Source of the DNA: Pectobacterium sp013449375
GTDB lineage: Bacteria > Pseudomonadota > Gammaproteobacteria > Enterobacterales > Enterobacteriaceae
Direction: 5' to 3' (one strand)
Length of the DNA stretch: 64,000 bases
Assembly: GCF_048593165.1 (NCBI RefSeq)
Contig: NZ_CP184271.1
Position numbers and translations under genes: made by a program. This document shows positions 17,911 through 27,405 of this stretch, in pieces (the stretch's first letter is position 1; each line of letters opens with the position of its first letter). The notes under the pieces are model-generated. The model saw only the letters and a program-made list of their open reading frames with translations, was not told where the DNA came from and did no database searches.

Positions 17911-20298
17911 ATGAAATTCAGTGAACTCTGGTTACGCGAGTGGGTAAACCCAGCGGTTGACAGTGAAACGCTATCCGAACAAATCACGATGGCAGGGCTA
18001 GAAGTGGATGGCGTTGAGCCGGTTGCTGGCGCATTCCACGGTGTGGTTGTCGGTGAAGTGGTTGAATGTGGCCAACACCCGAATGCGGACAAACTGCGTG
18101 TGACGAAAGTGAATGTAGGCGGCGATCGCCTACTGGACATCGTCTGTGGTGCGCCGAACTGCCGTCAGGGGTTGAAAGTGGCGGTAGCAACGGTGGGCGC
18201 TGTGTTGCCAGGCGATTTTAAAATCAAAGCCGCCAAGCTGCGTGGCGAGCCGTCCGAAGGCATGCTGTGTTCCTTTTCCGAATTAGGTATTTCCGACGAT
18301 CACGACGGTATCATCGAGCTGCCAGCAGATGCGCCGATTGGTACGGATATTCGTGAGTATCTGAAGCTGGATGATAACGCGATTGAAATCAGCGTGACGC
18401 CAAACCGTGCTGATTGCCTCGGAATCATCGGCGTAGCGCGTGATGTGGCAGTGCTGAACCAACTGGCATTGAATGAGCCGACTATTGAACCCGTTGATGC
18501 GACGATTCAGGATACCTTCCCGATTAAGGTCGATGCGCCACAGGCATGCCCGCGTTACTTAGGCCGTGTGGTGAAAGGCATCAATGTTAAGGCGGCAACG
18601 CCACTGTGGATGCGTGAAAAGCTGCGCCGTTGCGGTATTCGTTCTATCGATCCGGTTGTTGATGTGACGAACTACGTTTTGCTGGAGCTCGGCCAACCAA
18701 TGCATGCGTTCGATCTTGATCGCCTCAACGGCGGCATTATCGTGCGGATGGCGACAGAAGGTGAAACGTTAACGCTGCTGGATGGCAACGAAGCGAAGCT
18801 GAACGCGGATACGCTGGTTATCGCTGACCAGCAGAGTGCGCTGGCGATGGGCGGTATCTTTGGCGGCGAGCATTCTGGCGTCAATGAAGAAACGCAAAAT
18901 GTTCTGCTTGAATGCGCTTACTTCAACCCACTGTCAATTACTGGACGCGCACGTCGTCACGGTTTGCACACTGATGCGTCTCACCGCTACGAGCGTGGCG
19001 TCGATCCGGCGTTACAGCACAAAGCCATTGAGCGCGCGACTCGTCTGCTGATCGATATTTGCGGTGGTGAAGCGGGCCCAGTAGTTGATGTGACTAGCGA
19101 GACAGACCTGCCGACGCGTGCAACGATTACGCTGCGTCGTGAGAAGCTGGATCGTCTGATTGGCCATGTGATTGCCGATGAGCAGGTAAGCGATATTCTG
19201 CAACGTCTGGGTTGTAACGTTGCGAAAACCGATTCAGGTTGGCAGGCGACGGCACCAAGCTGGCGTTTCGACATGGAGATTGAAGAGGATTTGGTTGAAG
19301 AAGTCGCGCGTATTTACGGCTACAACAACATTCCGAATATTCCAACTCAGGCTCCGTTGGTCATGACTGCGCATCGCGAAGCGTCATTGTCATTGAAGCG
19401 AGTGAAGACCTTATTAGTCGATCACGGTTATCAGGAAGCAATTACTTACAGTTTTGTTGACCCGAAAATTCAGGGATTAATTCACCCTGATGAAGCGTCG
19501 TTGAGTTTGCCGAGCCCGATTTCCGCAGAGATGTCTGTGATGCGTTTATCGCTGTGGAGCGGCTTGCTGAGCGCGGCGGTATATAACCAAAACCGTCAAC
19601 AAAGCCGCCTGCGCCTGTTTGAAAGTGGTCTCCGTTTTGTTCCTGACAGCAGTGCTGACCTAGGAATTCGTCAGGATCTTATGCTGGCGGGTGTGATTAC
19701 TGGCACGCGTTATGAAGAGCATTGGGATCTGGCGCGTCAGGCTGTTGACTTCTATGATTTAAAAGGCGATTTGGAAGCGGTACTGGCATTGACGGGAAAA
19801 CTGTCTGAAATCGAATTCAAGGCCGAAAACAATCCGGCATTGCATCCGGGACAAAGTGCTGCTATTTATCTGGGCGACAAACGTATTGGATTTATTGGCG
19901 TTATTCATCCAGAACTGGAGCGCAAGTTGGATCTCAACGGGCGCACCGTGGTGTTCGAACTGTTGTGGGACAAGGTTGCAGACCGCATATTGCCTGAAGC
20001 GAGCGAGGTTTCCCGCTTCCCAGCGAACCGTCGTGATATTGCCGTTGTGGTCGCTGAAAATGTCCCCGCAGGAGATATTTTGGCCGAGTGTAAGAAAGTT
20101 GGCGCAAATCAGTTAGTTGGCGTAAACTTATTCGACGTGTACCGAGGGAAGGGCGTAGCGGAAGGTTATAAGAGTCTGGCTATCAGTCTGACCCTGCAAG
20201 ATACCACGCGTACACTGGCAGAAGAGGAAATTGCCGCTACCGTTGCAGAATGCGTAGCAGCATTAAAACAGCGATTCCAAGCATCCTTGAGGGATTGA
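17911..20298 (+). CDS. pheT: Phenylalanyl-tRNA synthetase beta subunit
   Basis: PheT, 795 residues, same size as E. coli. N-terminal tRNA-binding (EMAP/OB-like, about 40-150), B3/B4 editing module (about 210-390), B5 domains (about 400-475), inactive class II-like core (about 480-690) and C-terminal ferredoxin-fold anticodon-binding domain (about 700-795). Start MKFSELWLREWVNP is the family start. ihfA begins five bases after the stop. Confidence 0.97.
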   Translation: MKFSELWLREWVNPAVDSETLSEQITMAGLEVDGVEPVAGAFHGVVVGEVVECGQHPNADKLRVTKVNVGGDRLLDIVCGAPNCRQGLKVAVATVGAVLPGDFKIKAAKLRGEPSEGMLCSFSELGISDDHDGIIELPADAPIGTDIREYLKLDDNAIEISVTPNRADCLGIIGVARDVAVLNQLALNEPTIEPVDATIQDTFPIKVDAPQACPRYLGRVVKGINVKAATPLWMREKLRRCGIRSIDPVVDVTNYVLLELGQPMHAFDLDRLNGGIIVRMATEGETLTLLDGNEAKLNADTLVIADQQSALAMGGIFGGEHSGVNEETQNVLLECAYFNPLSITGRARRHGLHTDASHRYERGVDPALQHKAIERATRLLIDICGGEAGPVVDVTSETDLPTRATITLRREKLDRLIGHVIADEQVSDILQRLGCNVAKTDSGWQATAPSWRFDMEIEEDLVEEVARIYGYNNIPNIPTQAPLVMTAHREASLSLKRVKTLLVDHGYQEAITYSFVDPKIQGLIHPDEASLSLPSPISAEMSVMRLSLWSGLLSAAVYNQNRQQSRLRLFESGLRFVPDSSADLGIRQDLMLAGVITGTRYEEHWDLARQAVDFYDLKGDLEAVLALTGKLSEIEFKAENNPALHPGQSAAIYLGDKRIGFIGVIHPELERKLDLNGRTVVFELLWDKVADRILPEASEVSRFPANRRDIAVVVAENVPAGDILAECKKVGANQLVGVNLFDVYRGKGVAEGYKSLAISLTLQDTTRTLAEEEIAATVAECVAALKQRFQASLRD

Positions 20299-20302
20299 AC
20301 CT

Positions 20303-20599
20303 ATGGCGCTTACTAAAGCTGAAATGTCAGAATACCTGTTTGAGAAGCTCGGGCTGAGCAAACGGGATGCCAAAGAGCTAGTCGAGCTGTTTTTTGAAGA
20401 AGTTCGTCGCGCTTTGGAAAATGGCGAGCAGGTCAAGTTGTCAGGTTTTGGCAATTTTGATTTGCGAGACAAGAACCAACGTCCGGGACGTAACCCAAAA
20501 ACTGGCGAAGATATTCCGATTACGGCGCGCCGTGTGGTCACGTTCCGTCCGGGGCAAAAGCTAAAAAGCAGGGTAGAGAACGCCTCTCCCAAAGAGTAA
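20303..20599 (+). CDS. ihfA: Integration host factor alpha subunit
   Basis: IhfA, 98 residues, HU-family DNA-bending protein that pairs with IhfB. The arm region shows GFGNFDLRDKNQRPGRNPKT, with the intercalating Pro in RNPKTG. Conserved position after pheT. Confidence 0.97.
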   Translation: MALTKAEMSEYLFEKLGLSKRDAKELVELFFEEVRRALENGEQVKLSGFGNFDLRDKNQRPGRNPKTGEDIPITARRVVTFRPGQKLKSRVENASPKE

Positions 20600-20611
20600 C
20601 AGTGTCACCCA

Positions 20612-20637
20612 AAAAGGCCGCGCAAGCGGCCTTTTCC
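20612..20637 (+). terminator. ihfA terminator
   Basis: AAAAGGCCGC (20612-20621), loop GCAA, GCGGCCTTTT (20626-20635). Symmetrical A/T flanks allow it to work for both ihfA and the convergent ygbA. Confidence 0.9.
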
Positions 20638-20666
20638 TATTTGATTCGTCTTCACCTTATCTATTT

Positions 20667-21092
20667 CTACACTGGGTCGGTATCCGCTGGGGCAGCTTGC
20701 TGCGCGGCTAGACGGGTTGCCCGCTCGGTTGACGCTTTTGGCACTGTCTCTTTCTTCGGCTTCGGATAATCCGGCACCGGCCTATGATCGTCGATCAAGT
20801 GGCGTATTGCCAGAATGGGGTGACGTAACAGCATCCGCGGTCCTGACCAGCGCATAATTGCTTTTATCGCTTCGCGTCTGGCGGGTTGATAGCAGTGGAT
20901 AGGGCAATGCTTACACGCGGGTTTATCTTCACCGAATTGACAGCGTTCCAGACGCTTGATGGCATAGTTGAATAAATCTTTATACTGCACGTTATCGTCG
21001 GTTTCAGGGTGGTGCTTTTCATACAATTCAATCATCAATCCGACGGTACGGATCTCCCGCTGTCGGTACTTTCCCAAGGGTTTTCTCGCCAT
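20667..21092 (-). CDS. ygbA: YgbA-like nitrosative-stress protein
   Basis: A 141-residue protein of the nitrous oxide-stimulated promoter family, similar to E. coli YgbA. Conserved Cys/His core RCQFGEDKPACKHCPIHCYQ (four Cys, residues about 57-72) suggests a metal or Fe-S site; MRWSGPRM follows. The tail after residue 105 (PKPKKETVPKAS…) is a longer, low-complexity extension than in E. coli. The frame opens at 21128, but that ATG lies inside the NsrR-type box, so a start at 21092 (MARKPLGKY) or 21101 is more sensible. Known in E. coli as an NsrR-controlled, NO-induced gene; precise role unclear. Confidence 0.85.
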   Translation of the reverse strand: MARKPLGKYRQREIRTVGLMIELYEKHHPETDDNVQYKDLFNYAIKRLERCQFGEDKPACKHCPIHCYQPARREAIKAIMRWSGPRMLLRHPILAIRHLIDDHRPVPDYPKPKKETVPKASTERATRLAAQQAAPADTDPV

Positions 21093-21119
21093 GTGCGTCA
21101 TGTCCTGATGAAACCATAA

Positions 21120-21142
21120 TAGATGCATTTTAAATGCAATTT
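21120..21142 (-). promoter_or_regulatory. NsrR box upstream of ygbA
   Basis: TAGATGCATTT (21120-21130), one base, AAATGCAATTT (21132-21142). The NsrR consensus is AAGATGCATTT-N-AAATGCATCTT; 19 of 22 positions agree. Lies 28-50 bases upstream of the chosen ygbA start. Confidence 0.8.
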
Positions 21143-21303
21143 ATTGCAAGGGGAACGACTGAAGTCACATCTATGCGCAAAAGGCAGAGAGAGAAAAACG
21201 GAAAGAAAAAGGCGAGGGTAAACATCGCCGCAGACCGTTCATAAACCTATTTGCCGAATGAAAACGGGAGTAACGGGATAGAAGAGTAAAGCGTTTGCGC
21301 CAT

Positions 21304-21380
21304 GGACAAAGGCGTCAGGAACGCCTTTGAACGTCGCTTGCGACGACCCTGTAAAGGGTGAATCTCAGGGATGAGATTCA
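21304..21380 (-). repeat. Solo four-hairpin cassette (copy 4)
   Basis: Read on the minus strand, four perfect hairpins follow each other with hardly a free base: 21380-21359 (TGAATCTCA, loop, TGAGATTCA), 21359-21346 (ACCCT/AGGGT), 21345-21332 (CGTCGC-AA-GCGACG), 21329-21307 (CAAAGGCGT, loop, ACGCCTTTG), closing with TCC. The same order of four hairpins with different stems occurs three times in 27457-27722. The rest of the 414-base gap between ygbA and the exporter gene (21093-21506) holds the NsrR box and no gene. Confidence 0.8.
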
Positions 21381-21506
21381 TATCTGCGCAATCCGAGCGT
21401 ACATGGACGTATTCACAGCGTCTTTACGATCTATCCGTTATTCCCGCTCTACGGACTCTGTCAGCAACCTCAGGTGAGGATAAACCTCTCCGAAGGAAGA
21501 GACAAA

Positions 21507-23225
21507 TCAGGCCTGACCGAACTGTGCCTGATGTAATTGGGCATAGATGCCACTTTGCTCCAGCAGTACCTGATGGCTGCCTTGCTCAATGATGCAGCCG
21601 TTATCCACCACCACAATGCGTCCGGCATTCTGTATGGTGGCTAGTCTGTGGGCGATGACCAACGTGGTACGCCCTGCGGAAAGCTCGCTGAGCGACTGTT
21701 GTATTGCCTGCTCCGTTGCCGTATCCAGTGCGGATGTGGCTTCGTCAAGAATCAGAATCGGTGGGTTTTTCAGGAAGATGCGTGCGATCGATAGACGTTG
21801 TTTCTGCCCGCCCGACAACTTAACGCCGCGCTCACCCACCACGGTATCCAGCCCATCGGGCAGATTCTCGATCAGTTCATCTAACCGTGCACGCCGTGCG
21901 GCTTCCATAATTTCATCATCGCTGGCATCAAGTTTACCATAGGCGATATTTTCCCGGATGGTGCCGCCGAACAGGAATACATCCTGCTGTACGATACCAA
22001 TTTGGCTGCGTAGAGACGCCTGTGTCATCTGGCGGATATCCGTGCCATCAATGGTGATGGCTCCGCAGGTTAAATCGTAGAAGCGGGGAAGTAGAGAGCA
22101 AAGCGTGGTTTTGCCTGCGCCTGACGGACCGACAAAGGCTACGGTTTCCCCTGCGCGAATCGACAGGTCAATATTGCGCAGAATCGGACGATCGGCGGAA
22201 TAGCCAAAGCCCACCTGATTAAAGCGGATATCGCCTCTCAGTGATCCGGCATCATGGGCATCGGGGGCGTCGGTAATCTCGGGAACGGTGTCTATCAGTT
22301 GAGTAAAGCGCTTGAAACCCGCAATACCTTTGGGATAGCTCTCCAGCACCGAGGTAATCTTGGCTACTGGGCGGAAGAACACTTCAATCAGCAACAAGAA
22401 GCCGATAAAACCGCCGTAGCTGAGTTCTCCCTGAATGACATACCAAATGCCTGCCAGCATAACGATAAGCTGTATCAGGCGCGTGCTGAGGTAGCTGAGG
22501 GTTATGCTGGCGGTCATGATGCGATAGGCCTGCAATTTAGTCCGACGGTAGTTTTCGTTATCGTTGGAGAACAGTTTCTTCTCATGCGCTTCATTAGCAA
22601 ACGCTTTAACGACACGGATCCCCCCAACACTTTCTTCAATGCGGGCGTTGAAGTTACCAACCTGACCGAAGAGCTGACGCCAGGTCTCCGTCATGCGGGC
22701 GCCATAACGGCTGACAAGATACGTCATAAAAGGCACGATAATGATCGTCAACAACGCCAGATTCAGATGAACGGTTGCCATCAGGATGAAAGCACCGATA
22801 AACGTCATGATCGCGAGGAAAAGATCTTCCGGACCATGGTGGGCGATTTCCCCGACTTCCTCCAGATCTTTGGTGACGTGGGTGATGATATGCCCGGTCT
22901 TCATATTGTCGTAGTAACGGAACGGCAAATTTTGCAGGTGCTCAAAGGCCTGCCGCCGCATATCGGTTTCAATACCGACGCCCAGCGCATGTCCCCAATA
23001 GTTGACGATGGCCATCAGCGCAGTATTCAGCAGATAGACCGCCAATAGCGCCACCGACGCTAACAAGATCAGTGACCAGTCCTGAGCCGGTAGCAGCTTG
23101 TCGATGAACGCTTTAATCGCCATCGGGAACCCTAATTCAAGCAGCCCAGCGATAATGGCACAGCCGAAATCGAGGACGAATAACCCTTTGTATGGGGAAT
23201 AGTACGAGAAGAAACGCCTTAACAT
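21507..23225 (-). CDS. ABC exporter, MsbA-like fused permease-ATPase
   Basis: Half-size type IV ABC exporter of 572 residues, working as a dimer in the inner membrane. Transmembrane domain (about 10-305, six segments), then the ATPase (about 330-570): Walker A GPSGAGKTT, Q-loop IGIVQQDVFLFG, signature LSGGQKQR, Walker B ILILDEATSALD, H-loop IAHR. Resembles multidrug/lipid exporters; the substrate cannot be read from sequence and it is not MsbA itself by context. Single gene; next gene upstream is yddG on the same strand with a 128-base gap. Confidence 0.85.
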   Translation of the reverse strand: MLRRFFSYYSPYKGLFVLDFGCAIIAGLLELGFPMAIKAFIDKLLPAQDWSLILLASVALLAVYLLNTALMAIVNYWGHALGVGIETDMRRQAFEHLQNLPFRYYDNMKTGHIITHVTKDLEEVGEIAHHGPEDLFLAIMTFIGAFILMATVHLNLALLTIIIVPFMTYLVSRYGARMTETWRQLFGQVGNFNARIEESVGGIRVVKAFANEAHEKKLFSNDNENYRRTKLQAYRIMTASITLSYLSTRLIQLIVMLAGIWYVIQGELSYGGFIGFLLLIEVFFRPVAKITSVLESYPKGIAGFKRFTQLIDTVPEITDAPDAHDAGSLRGDIRFNQVGFGYSADRPILRNIDLSIRAGETVAFVGPSGAGKTTLCSLLPRFYDLTCGAITIDGTDIRQMTQASLRSQIGIVQQDVFLFGGTIRENIAYGKLDASDDEIMEAARRARLDELIENLPDGLDTVVGERGVKLSGGQKQRLSIARIFLKNPPILILDEATSALDTATEQAIQQSLSELSAGRTTLVIAHRLATIQNAGRIVVVDNGCIIEQGSHQVLLEQSGIYAQLHQAQFGQA

Positions 23226-23353
23226 GTGTGACTTTTTTTAGGTAACGAAATGTGAAGATGACTATAACAGGTTAGCGCGAAGAATGTGACCGCGCGCAGA
23301 TTAGGGTTTTATTGACCTGGAAGCGCGATCGCACATCAGGGTGATGCCGCGCT

Positions 23354-24241
23354 TCAGTCAGTAGAAGACCGCGTCGCATACCAGCAGAGCAGTGAACCTG
23401 CCGTAACCATTGCGACGCCTTGCCAGAATGAAATGGCGGGCGTGATATTGAGCCAGATCGCAGCCAATAGTGTGGAAAGCACGGGCGTGAAATAAGAGGC
23501 GGTTGCCAGCAGTGTCAGGTTGCCATGCTGAATGCCAGCATTCCAAGCAGAATAGGCCAGGGCTGTTGAGGCACCCATAAAGAGCAGTTGCAGTGAACTG
23601 GGTAATGTGAATGAAATGGCGCTTTCAGTGCTCAAGGCATACTGTATCCATAGCACGAGGGACGTGATGAAAAAGAACAACGATACGCCACTTTTTCCCT
23701 GTCCATAACGCTTGGTGATATTGCAATAGAGCGCCCAGGTCAAGGCCGCAGAAAACGCCAGAGTGTAGGCGAACGGGTTGGCAAGAATATTGTTCCATAA
23801 GAGTGCTGGTGTCCAGTTGTTGTCGCCTTTCATAATCCACACAATGCCGCCTAGCGAGAGAGCGAGACCCGGCCAGAGCAGAAAACGACTTTTCTGCTGA
23901 TTGATAAAAAGTGAGAAGAAGATGGTCAAACTGGGCCACAGATAGTTAATCATCCCTATTTCTATCGCCTGCATACGGCTATCCGCTAACCCGATGGAGA
24001 GCGATAGAAAGATCTCGTAGCAGACAAACATCGCACCGCCCGTGAACAAATAAATGCGGGGCAGCGTTGTAATGCGGGGAAGACCATAAAAAGCCAGTAG
24101 ACAGAGTGTGCTGGTGGAATAAATCATCGCCGCGCCGCCGATGGGGCCAAGCGCTTCTGTCAAGCTGCGGATCAGCCCGACGGAGGTGCTCCATAGCATG
24201 ATGGCCAGCAAGCCTGTTAGTGTGGCGCGTTGTGGCGTCAT
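23354..24241 (-). CDS. yddG: Aromatic amino acid exporter YddG
   Basis: DMT/EamA-family inner membrane transporter, 295 residues, 10 predicted segments. Strong match to E. coli YddG throughout (IMLWSTSVGLIRSLTEALGP, IEIGMINYLWPSLTI, SYFTPVLSTLLAA, SLLCWYATRSS). YddG exports aromatic amino acids and some drugs such as paraquat. The stop codon overlaps one arm of a GAAGCGCG/CGCGCTTC hairpin (23320-23355), a possible terminator. Confidence 0.88.
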   Translation of the reverse strand: MTPQRATLTGLLAIMLWSTSVGLIRSLTEALGPIGGAAMIYSTSTLCLLAFYGLPRITTLPRIYLFTGGAMFVCYEIFLSLSIGLADSRMQAIEIGMINYLWPSLTIFFSLFINQQKSRFLLWPGLALSLGGIVWIMKGDNNWTPALLWNNILANPFAYTLAFSAALTWALYCNITKRYGQGKSGVSLFFFITSLVLWIQYALSTESAISFTLPSSLQLLFMGASTALAYSAWNAGIQHGNLTLLATASYFTPVLSTLLAAIWLNITPAISFWQGVAMVTAGSLLCWYATRSSTD

Positions 24242-24328
24242 ATTTATTCCTAGCTATGAAGTCTGTGCAGAAAAATCAAGAGCACACCGGACGCCGTTAT
24301 CTGCGCTCGGTGTTCTTATCACAATGAT

Positions 24329-25153
24329 TTATCGCCAGAAATCATCAAAAACGGTAATCGGTGGACGGCGTTTGTGTTCGGTCTTGCGATACCAGTTTTC
24401 GATAATGGCTGCATCCTTCGCATCGACCTGTTTGCCTTCCAGATAGTCATCGATCTTTTCATAGGTGACGCCTAGCGCAACTTCGTCGGGGAGAGACGGC
24501 CGGTCTTCTTCCAGATCGGCGGTAGGGGCTTTGGTATAAAGATGAGAAGGACAGCCCAGTTCACGCAGCAGCGCTTTGCCCTGACGCTTGTTCAGTCTGA
24601 AAATGGGGTTGATATCAGTGCCGCCATCACCGTATTTGGTGAAGAAGCCCGTTACCGCCTCTGCTGCATGATCGGTACCGACGACCAATCCGGCGTTCAT
24701 CCCCGCGATACTGTACTGCGCCTTCATACGCTCTCTGGCTTTTTCGTTGCCTTTGACAAAATCGGAAAGCTCTACGCCAATGGCGCGCAAGGTGGCTTCA
24801 CTGGCCTTAATGGCGGGCTTGATGTTGACGGTTAATACGCGGTCCGGTTGGATAAAGGCGATGGCGTCCTGACAGTCGGCTTCGTCAGCCTGTACGCCGT
24901 AAGGCAATCGAACGGCGATGAACTGGTAGCGTGCGTTTCCCGTCTCATTGCGTAATTCCGTGATAGCCGTCTGACACAGTTTGCCGGTCAGCGTAGAATC
25001 CTGACCACCGCTGATGCCCAAAACTAGCGACGTAACGAACGGGTGCGCATTCAGATAATTCTTTAAAAAATCAACGCTAACACGGATTTCCTGTGCTGGA
25101 TCGATACTGCTTTTCACTCTCAACGCAGTGATAATGTCGCTTTGTAATGACAT
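24329..25153 (-). CDS. nadE: NH3-dependent NAD synthetase
   Basis: NadE, 274 residues, last step of NAD biosynthesis: amidates nicotinic acid adenine dinucleotide using ammonia and ATP. PP-loop SGGQDSTLTGKL (about residues 46-57), GTDHAAEAVTGFFTKYGDGG in the active site, and RPSLPDEVALG near the C-terminus. No glutaminase domain, so the short ammonia-dependent form. Divergent from osmE, same neighbourhood as in E. coli. Confidence 0.96.
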   Translation of the reverse strand: MSLQSDIITALRVKSSIDPAQEIRVSVDFLKNYLNAHPFVTSLVLGISGGQDSTLTGKLCQTAITELRNETGNARYQFIAVRLPYGVQADEADCQDAIAFIQPDRVLTVNIKPAIKASEATLRAIGVELSDFVKGNEKARERMKAQYSIAGMNAGLVVGTDHAAEAVTGFFTKYGDGGTDINPIFRLNKRQGKALLRELGCPSHLYTKAPTADLEEDRPSLPDEVALGVTYEKIDDYLEGKQVDAKDAAIIENWYRKTEHKRRPPITVFDDFWR

Positions 25154-25378
25154 GCCATCTCCCTCCTGAACTTATTGATACTGCAAAAGAATTATTACGA
25201 TTGCCTCAGTGTAAAACGAATTAGCGTGAAGAAAAAGAACAAGCTATCAGGTAGTCATTTTCCCTATAGATAACCCGTTTTGACTATCGACCAAGATGTT
25301 ACATCCCTACGTTATGATTTGAAAAAGTGGTCGCCGCCGACTAGCCTTAGGCTGACCCATTAATAATGAGGTGATGAA

Positions 25379-25708
25379 ATGAAGAATAACAGATTATTGG
25401 TATGTATTGCGGCGGCAGGTGCTGTCATGCTGGCGGGATGTTCGGCGTATAACAAGGCAGAAAGCTATGTTAATGAGCCAGTGGTGAAAGATGTGAAGGT
25501 GGGAATGACAAAGCAGCAGGTCCATCAACTCGCAGGCAGCGGAATGGAAAGGCGTCTGGTGAATGCCAAGGGTACCTGTAGCGATTATCTGCTGAAAAAC
25601 CGTGATGGCACTGCACAGAACTATTTCGTGAGCTACAACGACACTGGCCATGTTCTCAATAAAGGCTTCCAGAGCTGCCAGGCTTACGACACTAACCCAC
25701 AGCGCTAA
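25379..25708 (+). CDS. osmE: Osmotically inducible lipoprotein OsmE
   Basis: A 109-residue lipoprotein with signal MKNNRLLVCIAAAGAVMLAG and lipobox Cys (residue 21), then a SmpA/OmlA-like (BamE-fold) domain with VKVGMTKQQVHQLAG. Similar to E. coli OsmE and placed by nadE as there. OsmE transcription responds to osmolarity and growth phase in E. coli. Confidence 0.92.
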   Translation: MKNNRLLVCIAAAGAVMLAGCSAYNKAESYVNEPVVKDVKVGMTKQQVHQLAGSGMERRLVNAKGTCSDYLLKNRDGTAQNYFVSYNDTGHVLNKGFQSCQAYDTNPQR

Positions 25709-25805
25709 CCTTATTAGCCTGATGGCACGAGATCGTTATTAGAAAAGTGTCATAAAAAACGTAAGGAACGTTTTTCAACGTTGTGTAGCAACGGCCCATC
25801 ATAAA

Positions 25806-25838
25806 AAAACGCCGACAGCATCAGCCATCGGCGTTTTC
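25806..25838. terminator. Bidirectional terminator, osmE/tcyP
   Basis: AAAACGCCGA (25806-25815) pairs with TCGGCGTTTT (25828-25837). Lies between the ends of the convergent genes osmE and tcyP. Confidence 0.88.
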
Positions 25839-25858
25839 TTTTGTGCAGCAGAGGTGGC

Positions 25859-27253
25859 TTAGCGGTGCGTCAACTCAGCGTCATCCTGTGCGTTGAAAAC
25901 CGTTTTGTCCGTTTGCTTCATCAACTGGCTGGTGACCGTACCGGCCGTCATAGATCCGCTGACGTTAAGCGCCGTACGGCCCATATCGATAAGCGGCTCA
26001 ATGGAAATCAGCAACGCGACAAGCGTTACCGGCAGCCCCATCGCAGGCAGAACAATTAACGCAGCAAAGGTGGCTCCACCGCCCACACCGGCTACGCCGG
26101 CAGAACTGATGGTGACGATACCGACCAGCGTTGCGATCCAGACCGGATCCAACGGGTTAATGCCAACCGTTGGGGCGACCATGACGGCCAACATGGCTGG
26201 GTAAAGGCCCGCACAGCCGTTCTGACCGATGGTTGTACCGAAAGACGCGGCAAAGCTGGCGATAGATTGCGGCACGCCAATACGACGCGTTTGTGCCTCA
26301 ATGCTAAGTGGGATCGTCGCCGCACTGGAGCGGCTGGTAAATGCGAACGTCAGTACCGGCCAGACTTTACGGTAAAAACGTGCCGGATTGATGCCCGTAA
26401 AAGACAGGATCAGTGCATGGACACCGAACATAATTGCTAGTCCCAGATAGGACGCGACAACGAAACTGCCCAGCTTGAGGATGTCTTGCAGGTTAGAACT
26501 GGCGACCATTTTTGTCATTAACGCCATGACGCCGTAAGGAGTCAATTTCATTACCAGACGAACGAGTTTCATCACCCAGGATTGCAGCGTGTCAATGGCG
26601 GTTAACACTCGTTCGCCTTTCACTGCGTCATCTTTCAGCAGTTGCAGAGCGGCAACGCCAAGGAACGCCGCGAAGACGACGATGCTGATGATGGATGTCG
26701 GGTTAGCACCAGTCAGCTCAGCAAACGGGTTTTTGGGAATGAATGACAGGATAAGCTGAGGAACGTTAAGGTCAGCAACTTTGCCCGCATAGTTGTTTTC
26801 AATCGCCGTTAATCGCGCGGTTTCCTGCGCGCCTTGTACCAGTCCGGTCGCCGTTAGGCCAAACAGGTTAGTCACAAAGACGCCGACCAGCGCAGAAATC
26901 AACGTGGTGATCAACAGGGTGGAAAGGGTCAATAGGCTGATTTTCCCTAATGACGACGCATTATGCAGTTTGGCAACGGAATTCAGAATGGAGATAAAGA
27001 CCAGTGGCATGACGATCATCTGTAACAGCTGCACATAGCCATTACCGACGATATTAAACCATGAGATGGACTGCTTGATGACTGGGTTGTCGCCGCCATA
27101 AATCAGATGCAGCGTCAGGCCAAATAACACCCCAACAACTAATCCCAGCAACACTTTCTTTGCCAGACTCCAGGAGGCATTACGACTGGTGTAACCGAGC
27201 CCGAGTAGTAATATGACAAATAGTAGAATATTTATGAGTAGCGGAAAATTCAT
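25859..27253 (-). CDS. tcyP: L-cystine symporter TcyP
   Basis: Dicarboxylate/amino acid:cation symporter of 464 residues, close to E. coli TcyP (YdjN), a sodium-linked L-cystine importer. Conserved NIVGNGYVQLLQMIVMPLVF, the serine-rich loop TSRSSAATIPL, and QNGCAGLYPAMLAVMVAP near the C-terminus. Start at 27253 (MNFPLLINIL) with GGGAGC upstream; the 37 extra codons to 27364 lack similarity. CysB control is known in E. coli; not visible here. Confidence 0.92.
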   Translation of the reverse strand: MNFPLLINILLFVILLLGLGYTSRNASWSLAKKVLLGLVVGVLFGLTLHLIYGGDNPVIKQSISWFNIVGNGYVQLLQMIVMPLVFISILNSVAKLHNASSLGKISLLTLSTLLITTLISALVGVFVTNLFGLTATGLVQGAQETARLTAIENNYAGKVADLNVPQLILSFIPKNPFAELTGANPTSIISIVVFAAFLGVAALQLLKDDAVKGERVLTAIDTLQSWVMKLVRLVMKLTPYGVMALMTKMVASSNLQDILKLGSFVVASYLGLAIMFGVHALILSFTGINPARFYRKVWPVLTFAFTSRSSAATIPLSIEAQTRRIGVPQSIASFAASFGTTIGQNGCAGLYPAMLAVMVAPTVGINPLDPVWIATLVGIVTISSAGVAGVGGGATFAALIVLPAMGLPVTLVALLISIEPLIDMGRTALNVSGSMTAGTVTSQLMKQTDKTVFNAQDDAELTHR

Positions 27254-27405
27254 CCAGCTTTGCTCCCTATCAGTGAATCGCACCACATTGGCCATACCCT
27301 GCGTCACAACGCAGAACGGTGGCGGCAGTGTGATCTTTTGCGATAAAAAATAACAAACGCGCACAGGATAGCAGGTCTTTTGCCATCATGTTACAGAGAT
27401 ATGTC

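Noticed and set aside
21093..21128. ygbA start at 21128
   Set aside because: The ATG and following codons lie within and beside the NsrR-type operator, leaving no room for a promoter and ribosome site.
22254..23048. 264-residue plus-strand frame opposite the ABC exporter
   Set aside because: Antisense shadow of a gene with intact Walker and signature motifs; composition is His/Gln-rich and meaningless.
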